Positions 1 to 10,388 of a DNA stretch of 17,249 nucleotides are shown here, piece after piece. Every line of letters starts with the position of its first letter. The first letter of the stretch is position 1. The notes beneath the pieces were generated by a model. That model ran no database searches. It was not told the DNA's origin and saw only the letters and a list, made by a program, of their open reading frames with translations. Source of the stretch: Malacoplasma sp. (GTDB taxonomy: Bacteria; Bacillota_I; Bacilli_A; Mycoplasmatales; Mycoplasmoidaceae); NCBI GenBank assembly GCA_029258015.1, contig JARHZT010000008.1:1-17249 (forward strand). Direction: 5' to 3'. Position numbers and translations under genes: made by a program.

Positions 1-2606
<2,606 letters not shown>

Positions 2607-2685
2607 TTTTTGTATTTGTATCCTTACATAGCTATATATAAAATATAGCAAGTATGATTAGACTAAAAAGATTGTTGTAATATTC

Positions 2686-2700
2686 AGTTTTCAAAGAACT
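2686..2700 (-). promoter_or_regulatory. boxA-like antitermination site in rRNA spacer
   Basis: The transcript reads AGTTCTTTGAAAACT here, and the identical 15 nt occur in the 16S leader at 4387-4401. A duplicated TTCTTTGAAAACT element in leader and spacer is the usual position of rRNA boxA, which binds NusB-S10 in bacteria. A nusB gene lies 4.5 kb upstream in this window. The function is assigned by position and sequence only. Confidence 0.6.
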
Positions 2701-2704
2701 ATCA

Positions 2705-2722
2705 TGAGAGAAAAATCTCTCA
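2705..2722 (-). promoter_or_regulatory. boxB-like hairpin preceding spacer boxA
   Basis: A perfect 7-bp inverted repeat (arms 2705-2711 and 2716-2722) encloses a 4-nt A/T loop and ends 4 nt before the spacer boxA in transcript order. The hairpin-then-boxA arrangement is that of rRNA nut-like sites. It directly follows the processing-stem arm, sharing one base, so it may also be part of that fold. Confidence 0.5.
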
Positions 2723-2739
2723 AAACTAAATAGAATCCG
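2722..2739 (-). repeat. 3' arm of pre-16S processing stem
   Basis: The 18 nt here are the exact inverted complement of 4375-4392 in the leader, so the two arms flank 16S in the precursor RNA and can form 18 uninterrupted base pairs. Long stems of this kind around 16S are classic RNase III substrates in bacteria. This arm lies about 117 nt beyond the mature 3' end. Confidence 0.8.
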
Positions 2740-2855
2740 ACCTAATAACAAAATAATATATATATTTTTGGGTATTTTTTATTAATTAGGATTTTTTAAA
2801 TATAAAGTACACAATTTACTATTGTGTTAATTAAAATTTTTAATTAACTCCGTTA

Positions 2856-4370
<1,515 letters not shown>

Positions 4371-4374
4371 TTGA

Positions 4375-4392
4375 CGGATTCTATTTAGTTTT
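4375..4392 (-). repeat. 5' arm of pre-16S processing stem
   Basis: This arm is perfectly complementary over 18 nt to 2722-2739. It starts only about 5 nt upstream of the mature 16S 5' end and overlaps the end of the leader boxA, so folding of the stem and boxA recognition would compete once the 3' arm has been transcribed. Confidence 0.8.
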
Positions 4393-4401
4393 CAAAGAAC
4401 T
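4387..4401 (-). promoter_or_regulatory. boxA-like antitermination site in rRNA leader
   Basis: The transcript sequence AGTTCTTTGAAAACT is identical to the spacer copy at 2686-2700. It lies about 50 nt downstream of the predicted transcription start and about 17 nt before 16S. A NusB-S10 antitermination role is inferred from position, sequence and duplication. Confidence 0.6.
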
Positions 4402-4455
4402 TTCTGTACTTATTAATTAATTATTTTTAAATACTTACTTAACAAGCACTTAATA

Positions 4456-4483
4456 ATTATACACATAAATTAATATTTTTCAA
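4456..4483 (-). promoter_or_regulatory. rRNA operon promoter
   Basis: On the minus strand a -35 box TTGAAA (4478-4483) and a consensus -10 box TATAAT (4456-4461) are separated by 16 nt. A TGTG just before the -10 adds an extended -10 feature. Transcription would start near 4449-4450, leaving a leader of about 80 nt before 16S. It is the closest match to consensus that I found between the preceding terminator and 16S. Confidence 0.75.
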
Positions 4484-4493
4484 AAAAAATTTA

Positions 4494-4509
4494 TTTTTTT
4501 TTTTTTTTT
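4494..4509 (-). promoter_or_regulatory. A16 tract upstream of rRNA promoter (UP-element-like)
   Basis: A run of 16 A on the transcribed-sense strand begins 10 bp upstream of the -35 box, followed by a second AT-only stretch up to the promoter. A-tracts at about -45 to -60 act as UP elements that bind the RNA polymerase alpha C-terminal domain in other bacteria. A homopolymer this long is also prone to slippage, so its length may vary between cells. Confidence 0.45.
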
Positions 4510-4524
4510 AAAAATTTAGTGTCT

Positions 4525-4540
4525 TTATGCAATCGCATAA
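4525..4540. repeat. Short palindrome upstream of rRNA promoter
   Basis: TTATGC and GCATAA flank the loop AATC, giving a 6-bp perfect stem 15 bp beyond the A-tract. No T-run follows on either strand, so it does not look like a terminator. It could be a protein-binding site or chance. Confidence 0.25.
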
Positions 4541-4645
4541 CTCAAATTTAATTCCTAAATAAGAGCAATAACATTATACATATTTTTTTTATTTTTTTAA
4601 AAAAATTTTTTAAATATTTTTAATGACTTCAAATTACATAAAAAA

Positions 4646-4672
4646 TACTCTTAACAATAATTATTAAGAGTA
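4646..4672 (-). terminator. Possible rho-independent terminator upstream of rRNA operon
   Basis: A perfect 9-bp stem (arms 4646-4654 and 4664-4672) with a 9-nt loop is followed directly on the minus strand by TTTTT. It would stop read-through into the rRNA promoter region. The stem is AT-rich with only two G-C pairs, so it is weaker than the terminator at 5473-5515. Confidence 0.45.
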
Positions 4673-5472
4673 AATATATTATACATAATTTTTTTTATTT
4701 GCATTAAAAAAATAATTTTTTGAATAGTTTTTTATTTACTTAAAAATAAACATATAAAAATATTATTCTTTTTATAAATTGCAAGACAATTCAAACTTTC
4801 TAACTATAGTGATTTATTTTATTTAATAAATATATTTTTTATTTATTTTGTTCTTAAATTTTATTCATCTACTTCTTAAAAGTAAATCCTATATTTTCAT
4901 CTTAAATAGGAAAATATTTATAAAAAACTACAATGCTTGCAAATTAGAACTTCGTAACTTTTTTGTTATAGTTTATATGCATTTCTTTGTTTGCTATATA
5001 AAAGCTATCAAAATCGTTAATTAGAAAATATATATTATTAATATAATTAGTTTTAATTTTATTTTAATTTATAGAGTCTATTATATTAGATGATTACTCT
5101 TTATGCATATAGTTAATTATTTTGTTACATCTTTAACTATAAAAATAAAGAAAGAATATCTTTGCCTATTCTATATTGTCTAAAACTCATTCCTCCAAAC
5201 TAATGTATAGTATTCAATTGACTTTTAATTTATAAAATATGTTTATTGTTTTCTAGTTATTAAACTACTATCAAGATCTAATATTAGTTTGGATCATTCT
5301 TATGTTATTTTATAATTTAAGCAAAATCTATAGCATGTGTTAGTTATCTGAAAACAGTATCTTTTTAACTATTTTTAATACACAACTTTTTATTTATCAT
5401 CTAAATTATTTCTAGATTCATATACTTAATATTTAAATACTAATTATATAATTATGATTTTTGCTAATTCAA

Positions 5473-5515
5473 AAAAACTATTAGACACTTAATTTATAAG
5501 GTTCTAATAGTTTTT
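5473..5515 (-). terminator. Terminator of the efp-nusB-rsmE operon
   Basis: Perfect 13-bp arms (5473-5485 and 5503-5515) enclose a 17-nt loop, and on the minus strand the hairpin runs into seven T. It begins 47 nt after the stop codon of the membrane-protein gene, the expected place for the operon's end. The T-run on the other side would allow weak bidirectional function. Confidence 0.85.
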
Positions 5516-5562
5516 AATTTAAAAAATCTTTTGATTTATTGCATAAAGAAAGTATTATTTCA

Positions 5563-6075
5563 TTAATTTTTTACATCCATTCTTTTAGATGCTAAATCAA
5601 CTTTAATATTAAGTTTAGATAAAGCATCTATTGCGGCATCTGCTAACGTCAATATCATTTCAGTTCCTAAAACTATATATAAATAAATATTTTTGTAGAA
5701 TAAAAATGTTTCTTTATTATCTCACATTAAGACCCCTGAAAACATCATAATTATAGCTATAGCAATATTAAAAAATAATAAGTATATTGAACACTCATGA
5801 AAAATTTTAGTTCTTGGTGATATATGATTTTTAATTAACACAAAATATTGTTTTCTATAAAAATAGAAAAACGCCGCTGTCAAAAGACTAAGTGATATAA
5901 AAACTATAAAGGGTATGTAATTTATGATTAATTTTGTTTTCAAAGATGCATCATAAATAATATTTTCCCCATTTATATCAATATTTTTTTGAACCAATAT
6001 AATGGAAATAGTTAAACCAAGTATAAACAATATATTTGAAATTAAAAGCAAGTGGTTTACTAATTTATTTTTCAT
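5563..6075 (-). CDS. Four-helix integral membrane protein of unknown function
   Basis: This encodes 170 residues. A UGA Trp codon (residue 118, 5722-5724) would cut it to 117 residues under the standard code; reading through adds a fourth membrane segment and a soluble tail. Predicted helices lie near residues 8-28, 49-73, 94-116 and 127-146, joined by short loops, with a basic loop (RKQY, then KNHISPRTK) between helices 2 and 3. The last 25 residues are hydrophilic. The start is the ATG at 6073-6075, because GAGAGG lies 8 nt upstream; the frame is open further up but lacks a ribosome site. It overlaps the end of rsmE by 11 nt and is the last gene before the terminator, so it is co-transcribed. 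I do not recognise the family, and no enzyme motif is visible. Confidence 0.8.
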
Positions 6076-6775
6076 TAAAATACCTCTCAATAATGTTTGA
6101 AGCTGCATAAATAGCTGCAGTTTCACTTTTTAAAATAGTTTTAGTTAGTCTCACACTGATAGTTGTTTTTTTTAACTCTTCTAATTCTTCATCAGAAAAA
6201 CCACCTTCAGAGCCAACTATAAAAGATATATCTTTATTTTTGCTATGAATCTGTGTGTTTGATAAATTATTAGAAGAAGTTTCATTCTCAAAACAAAAAA
6301 AAGATACATCATGATCTTTTATCTTCTCAATCATCTTTTGAAAATCTATTGGTTCTTCTATTATTATTTTTTTAAATCTATTACATTGTTTAGAGGATTC
6401 AGAAGCAATTTTATTTAATCTATCATAATTTAATATGTAGTTTCTTTGAGAGTATTTAAAATAAACAGGAATAATCTTATAGATATTTAACTCATTTAGT
6501 TTTTCAACTACTAATTCAAAAAAATTTTTTTTAATAACCCCCATATAACATGTAATGTTGTATGGTTCATGGTTTTTTCCTTCACTTATCATTTCTACTT
6601 TTATTGCTTTGAATGGATTTAAATTAATTATCTTAACTAGTATTTCGCTTCCATTTTGGTTGTAGCATTTAATTTCTTTACCTATTTTAAGTAATCTAAT
6701 AACTTTCAAATGCTTGATGTCTTCATCTGAAAACTCAATCATTTCATTTTTTTCTTCTACAAAAAATTTTCTCAT
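6065..6775 (-). CDS. rsmE: 16S rRNA m3U1498 methyltransferase RsmE
   Basis: RsmE methylates N3 of U1498 in 16S rRNA within the 30S subunit, using S-adenosylmethionine. The 236 residues match the family length (E. coli 243). Residues 1-70 form the PUA-like RNA-binding part and about 73-236 the SPOUT methyltransferase fold. Family marks include EKLNELNIYKIIPV (91-104), the glycine loop VGSEGGFSDEE (187-197) and TILKSETAAIYA (213-224), which form the knotted cofactor site. Two positions differ from the usual form: GPEGG is GSEGG, and the LGxRILRxETA motif is LTKTILKSETA, lacking the common Gly and first Arg. The start ATG overlaps the nusB stop as TAATG, which suggests coupled translation. Assignment is secure; normal activity is likely but not shown. 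Confidence 0.93.
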   Translation of the reverse strand: MRKFFVEEKNEMIEFSDEDIKHLKVIRLLKIGKEIKCYNQNGSEILVKIINLNPFKAIKVEMISEGKNHEPYNITCYMGVIKKNFFELVVEKLNELNIYKIIPVYFKYSQRNYILNYDRLNKIASESSKQCNRFKKIIIEEPIDFQKMIEKIKDHDVSFFCFENETSSNNLSNTQIHSKNKDISFIVGSEGGFSDEELEELKKTTISVRLTKTILKSETAAIYAASNIIERYFNEK

Positions 6776-7185
6776 TATTTTATGATCTTATCTAATATTG
6801 AATTTATAAATTTATAAGAATTAGATTCAGAATATTTTTTTGAAGTAACAATAGCTTGGTCTATTATTATTTTCTTATCAATAGGTAAAGCTATTGACTC
6901 ACAAATAGCTTCAATCATTATAGATAAATCAACCAGATTAATTCTATCTATAGTTCAATCTTTATTTAATTTTGATTCAATCAATTTTATTATGGATGAA
7001 CCTCTCATAAAAAATACAGTAATGATTTTATCAATATCATTGTTTTTTAATGGTTTTATTTCTCTTTGAAATTTTAAAATTCCTTCATCTTTTTTTAAAT
7101 CTAAAACCAACACTGAATAAATAAATCTAATACAAATTAATCTTTTCTTTCATTGAGTCAATTTTGTATCATTATTAGTTTTCAT
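6775..7185 (-). CDS. nusB: Transcription antitermination factor NusB
   Basis: NusB binds boxA RNA with ribosomal protein S10 and keeps RNA polymerase processive on rRNA operons. The gene is visible only when UGA is read as Trp, at residues 12 (7150-7152) and 77 (6955-6957), giving 136 residues (E. coli 139). The N-terminal helix QWKKRLICIRFIYSV matches the basic boxA-binding segment of the family. The C-terminal half is diagnostic: DWTIDRINLVDLSIM (76-90), then a Pro-started helix with DQAIVTSKKYS and KFINSILDKI. It overlaps the Asp23-like gene by 11 nt and shares one base with rsmE. No Shine-Dalgarno sequence precedes its ATG, so translation is probably coupled to the gene before it. Boxes matching boxA occur in the rRNA leader and spacer of this window. 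Confidence 0.92.
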
Positions 7186-7459
7186 AATTAAATATAATTA
7201 AGCTATTGTTAATTCCATATCTCATAGATAACAAAAAAGTTATTTGATCATATAATGATTTTTGATCATCCATTGATAGATTAGTGCTTTTTTTAAAAAA
7301 TATTTCAACTTTTTTTAATATATTTTTTTTAATTTCAAAAACTATATTCACAAGTTTTTTTTCTGAAATTACTTCAACTATAGAATCTTTAATATTTTTT
7401 TTTAGACAATTATCCTCTATTTGTATTGTTCCGTATTTGTTAGAATTTATTTTTATCAT
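7175..7459 (-). CDS. Short Asp23/Gls24-like (YqhY-type) protein
   Basis: The 94-residue product starts with a hydrophilic beta-like stretch (NKYGTIQIEDNCLKKNIKDSI) followed by alternating hydrophobic and lysine-rich segments (LVNIVFEIKKNILKKVEIFF) and ends in a helix plus strand. This fits a reduced Asp23/Gls24 domain, but sequence similarity alone is weak. The main argument is position: in Bacillus and relatives yqhY, an Asp23-family gene, sits between efp and nusB, exactly as here. The family is linked to envelope homeostasis and, for YqhY, to fatty-acid synthesis control. Its start overlaps the efp stop as TAATG, and its end overlaps nusB by 11 nt. No membrane segment or signal peptide is visible. 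It could alternatively be a lineage-specific protein occupying the slot. Confidence 0.6.
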   Translation of the reverse strand: MIKINSNKYGTIQIEDNCLKKNIKDSIVEVISEKKLVNIVFEIKKNILKKVEIFFKKSTNLSMDDQKSLYDQITFLLSMRYGINNSLIIFNYEN

Positions 7460-8028
7460 TACTTATTATCCCTTCCAACATATTTTCCAGATGCAGTATC
7501 TACCAATATTTTTTCCCCAGTTTTTATAAATTGAGGTACATCTAGTTCGTAACCAGTTTCTAAAACAGCTTTTTTCATAGCTGTTTGTACAGTATTTCCA
7601 TTAACAGCTTCTTCTGCAAATTTAATATTTAAAGATACTTGGTCTTTTAAAGAAATACTTAGGACTTCTTCACCATATTTCAATATAGCAACTTCAGAAC
7701 CTTCCATTATGAAATTTTTTTCTCAGTCTAATTTTTTAGCATCTATTTCTATTTGTTCAAATGTTTCAAGATCCATAAAAACATAACTATTTTTATCGAT
7801 ATATGAAAAAGTTGCTACAACTCTATCTATTATAGCTTTTTCTAATTTTTCTCCAGTTAAAACTTCTACTGTAATTGAACCTGTTCTTAGGTTCTTAACC
7901 TTACATTTTACAATTCCTTCTCTCATTGCTGTTTTATTGAAAGAATTTTCTATCACATAATATAAATTATTCTTAAATATAAATGTATTTCCTGGTCTTA
8001 ATTCTTTTGCATGAATGATATCTGACAT
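7459..8028 (-). CDS. efp: Translation elongation factor P
   Basis: EF-P binds the ribosome between the P and E sites and promotes peptide bond formation at polyproline and similar stalls. The 189 residues match the standard length once UGA at residue 102 (7723-7725) is read as Trp. The KOW-like domain covers about 1-63, followed by two OB domains. The C-terminal signature is strong: ETGYELDVPQFIKTGEKILV, then DTASGKYVGR. In domain I the tip loop reads NKTAMREGIV; aligned ungapped from NLRTG, residue 35 at the tip is Met where Bacillus has its modified Lys32, with Arg36 next. The same NKTAMR form is what I recall for M. pneumoniae. The start ATG has GGTGGG 4 nt upstream. It opens the operon with the Asp23-like gene, nusB and rsmE. 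Confidence 0.96.
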
Positions 8029-8041
8029 TTTCCCACCACTA

Positions 8042-8071
8042 TATAAACATAAATATGTTTAATTTTAACAA
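8042..8071 (-). promoter_or_regulatory. Candidate efp promoter
   Basis: A TTGTTA (8066-8071) and TTTATA (8042-8047) pair is spaced by 18 nt in the 70-nt gap between the coiled-coil terminator and efp. A promoter is expected here because the terminator should block read-through. The inferred start would leave a very short leader that cuts into the ribosome site, so the exact boxes may be wrong. Confidence 0.3.
8044..8061. promoter_or_regulatory. 18-bp palindrome upstream of efp
   Basis: TAAACATA and TATGTTTA form a perfect inverted repeat with a 2-bp centre, lying across the candidate -10/spacer region of efp. The geometry fits a dimeric repressor operator. It could also be chance in such AT-rich DNA; no matching site was found elsewhere in the window. 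Confidence 0.3.
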
Positions 8072-8078
8072 AATAAAA

Positions 8079-8106
8079 AAAAATAACCAAAAAATTGGTT
8101 ATTTTT
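8079..8106 (-). terminator. Terminator of the coiled-coil gene cluster
   Basis: A perfect 12-bp stem (arms 8079-8090 and 8095-8106) with a 4-nt loop is followed on the minus strand by a nearly pure T stretch. The upstream arm lies inside the last codons and stop of the 756-residue gene, so the terminator is partly coding. It separates the coiled-coil cluster from the efp operon. Confidence 0.85.
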
Positions 8107-10369
8107 CTATATCGGCTCTAGTTAGTTTTGGTCTGTTGTGAACCTTAACCTCATAGAAAACTTGTTGTTTTCTTTTCTTCTTTGGAGTTTCAATTAGAAC
8201 TACATCTTGTTTTGGAGATTCCATAGATGCTTTTTCATTTTTTTCTTGCTTTTGTCCAAAAGTATTTTTATTAGAAATTTCATTAAGTTTATTTTTTCCA
8301 GAATTAATTTCAGATATCAATCTCATTCTTTCTAAATCTAAAGCTTCTTCTATTTTTCTTCTTTCATCTTCAACTTTTTTTATTTCTAAATAATAATCTT
8401 CATCGCTTTTTTGCATTTTATATTTTTCATCAAAGAATCTATCAAGATTTTCGTGAGTAATAAATTTATCATTTATTTCTTCGTTTTTAACTTTTTGTTC
8501 CATTTCCTCTAATTTTTTAGATTGTTTTTCTAAATCAGCAACTGTTTGTGCTTGAATATTTGAAAGTTCTTTTAGTTGAAATAGAGTTTGTTCTAACGAT
8601 CTCATGAATTGATTTTGTTTTTCAACATCATTTGAATTAGATGTAAAATTAATATTTTCAATGTTAGTAGTTTCTCTACTATTCACTGTTTTTAATCTAT
8701 TAATTTCCTCTTCTTGTTTTTGTACAATTGATTCAAGATCTATAATTTTTTGATTATTTTCACGAGAGAAATCATTTACTTCACTTTCAAATGGATTGTT
8801 TTTAACCAAATTTTCAACTTCAGTTTTTATTATTTCGTGTGTTTCTGTATTAGTTGTTTGGTTATCTCCCAAATCGTTATTAATTCTATAATTATTGATT
8901 CTTGTTATCTTTGTTCCTGTTGATGGAAATTTCCCATCATAATAATTATGTTTGCTCATAAAGTCCTCATCGTCTAAAATTGCGAAATTAATGTAATCAC
9001 TATTTATAATACCATTATTAGAAGGGTTTGTGGAATTTTTCAATAATTCATCAAATAGTTGATCTTTTAAATTTTCATTTTGATTTATTTGATTTCTTAA
9101 TTGTTTTTGTAACTCCACAATTTTAGAATTAACCTTTTCTAACTCTGACAATTGCTTTTTACCATCTTCTGATATTATTTCATGATTCGTAAAATTTACT
9201 TTATTTGATTCTTTTTGTTTTATGTCTTTCAAAATAAGAGCATTTATTTCTTCATCAGATTTATTTGATAACTCATTTAATCTATCTTTAACTAATTCTA
9301 TAGCTTCATTTTTAATCAAAAATTCTATTTCTTCATCAGATAGAACTTTATTTGGATTTTCAAAAATTCCTTTTCTATCAAAGTCCACAAATGAATCTAA
9401 CTTTTCTATATCTTTGTTATCAAATGTTGAAAGTAAATCACTAGAATTTTTTATCTTGTTTGTCCTGATTAATCCAGCAATCTTTAAAACCATGTTTTTT
9501 CTTTCTTCAGACAACAATTTCATTTCTTCATTTTGTTTATTTATTAATTTTTCAAGATCATCTAGTTTATTACCATTTGATATTTGTGTGCTATATATTT
9601 TCAGTATTTCATCACTATGTACTTTTTTATCATAATGTGAGTTTGTTTTAATCTCATCAATAGATTCATTTGAAAAAATATCTTTGTCATGTAAATATTT
9701 TTCAATTTCATTTTCAGCTATACTTCTTGACTCTTCTCTAATAAAATTTTTTAAATCATCAAAACTATTAAATTCTTTTCCAAAAAATTCATAATTATTT
9801 AACAATGAAAAATCGTCATGAAACATGTTTTGTTTTTCAATTGAGTCATCCACAATTTTTTTTAGAGATTCATTTTTTTCTTTTTCTCTAGATAATTCCT
9901 CTTCTAAAATATAGATTTTATCTTGTGTTTTTCTTATTTCTTCTCTAGCCTGTATTTGAAATTGACTCAAATTTTCTACTCTTTGCAATGCTTCACCAAA
10001 TGATTCATCTATGTTTTTTATTGCTTGTTGAGTTGTAAATTGATATTTATTTTCTAACGCTAGCATTTCTTCATTATATCTTTGATCAATAAGTTCTAAT
10101 ATGTCTTCTTTTTTAACTGCTAAACTTGAATCTAATTTTTCATCTACTAACTTTAAAATTTCATCTAAGAAATTTTTGTCTTGAAATATAGTTTTGACAC
10201 TACCTTGTTGGTTAAGTTTCAACAGCATATTTTTAAAATATTGATCCATTTCTAAAATTTTTTCACCAGCAATAAGTATTACTTTTTTATCTTCAGGAAG
10301 TTTTTGGAAATCTTCATTTATTTCCAATTCTTGAAGTCTAGTTAATTTTCTTTCTTCACTATTATTCAT
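8099..10369 (-). CDS. Large coiled-coil protein A, putative scaffold (756 aa)
   Basis: I do not recognise this protein. It has no signal peptide, membrane segment or enzyme motif and is dominated by long charged heptad-type helices, for example residues 138-185, 269-300, 405-445, 541-561 and 585-690. The first 60 residues are less regular (LPEDKKVILIAGEKILEMDQYF). A break at about 447-530 is Asn- and Ser-rich and holds an aromatic/Gly patch (DYINF, HNYYDGKFPSTG). The C-terminus turns strongly basic (TPKKKRKQQ, then VHNRPKLTRADIEK), unlike the acidic body. The motif LxxLEKLIxxQNEE (269-282) is shared with gene C. It contains no UGA codon. GGAGAG lies just before the ATG, and the gene starts 19 nt after gene B. 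A structural or cytoskeletal role is inferred from shape alone. Confidence 0.85.
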   Translation of the reverse strand: MNNSEERKLTRLQELEINEDFQKLPEDKKVILIAGEKILEMDQYFKNMLLKLNQQGSVKTIFQDKNFLDEILKLVDEKLDSSLAVKKEDILELIDQRYNEEMLALENKYQFTTQQAIKNIDESFGEALQRVENLSQFQIQAREEIRKTQDKIYILEEELSREKEKNESLKKIVDDSIEKQNMFHDDFSLLNNYEFFGKEFNSFDDLKNFIREESRSIAENEIEKYLHDKDIFSNESIDEIKTNSHYDKKVHSDEILKIYSTQISNGNKLDDLEKLINKQNEEMKLLSEERKNMVLKIAGLIRTNKIKNSSDLLSTFDNKDIEKLDSFVDFDRKGIFENPNKVLSDEEIEFLIKNEAIELVKDRLNELSNKSDEEINALILKDIKQKESNKVNFTNHEIISEDGKKQLSELEKVNSKIVELQKQLRNQINQNENLKDQLFDELLKNSTNPSNNGIINSDYINFAILDDEDFMSKHNYYDGKFPSTGTKITRINNYRINNDLGDNQTTNTETHEIIKTEVENLVKNNPFESEVNDFSRENNQKIIDLESIVQKQEEEINRLKTVNSRETTNIENINFTSNSNDVEKQNQFMRSLEQTLFQLKELSNIQAQTVADLEKQSKKLEEMEQKVKNEEINDKFITHENLDRFFDEKYKMQKSDEDYYLEIKKVEDERRKIEEALDLERMRLISEINSGKNKLNEISNKNTFGQKQEKNEKASMESPKQDVVLIETPKKKRKQQVFYEVKVHNRPKLTRADIEK

Positions 10370-10388
10370 ACTCTCTCCTGTTTAGATA

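Larger units (their letters stand above)
2607..2855 (-). other. 16S-23S internal transcribed spacer without tRNA genes
   Basis: About 250 nt separate the two rRNAs. No tRNA fold or T-loop sequence is present, unlike the tRNA-bearing spacers of many Firmicutes. The spacer holds, in transcript order, a small hairpin (arms 2809-2815 and 2821-2827), one arm of the pre-16S processing stem (2722-2739), a boxB-like hairpin, a boxA-like sequence, and a 7-bp hairpin close to 23S (arms 2631-2637 and 2643-2649). The rest is AT-rich filler. Ends depend on the inferred rRNA termini. Confidence 0.85.
4510..5472. other. AT-rich intergenic region without a supportable gene
   Basis: About 960 nt lie between the rRNA promoter region and the terminator of the efp operon. 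Stops occur frequently in the frames I followed, even when UGA is read as Trp. I found no tRNA T-loop sequence, no recognisable structural RNA and no coherent protein fragment. The region contains a possible terminator (4646-4672) and a small palindrome (4525-4540). One stretch at 5191-5196 reads GGAGGA on the minus strand directly before an ATG, but that frame closes after 17 codons. The DNA could be a decayed gene or simply spacer. Confidence 0.6.

Noticed and set aside
2607..2855. tRNA genes in the rRNA spacer
   Set aside because: No cloverleaf or T-loop sequence is visible; only short hairpins.
5137..5190. Minus-strand micro-ORF of 17 codons directly after GGAGGA
   Set aside because: The ribosome-site spacing is zero, the frame stops at once, and the peptide matches nothing I know.
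7284..7529. Plus-strand open frames opposite efp, the Asp23-like gene and the coiled-coil genes (e.g. 7284-7529, 9222-9635, 12529-12885)
   Set aside because: Phe/Ser/Ile-rich shadows of Lys/Glu/Asn-rich minus-strand genes, with no independent support.
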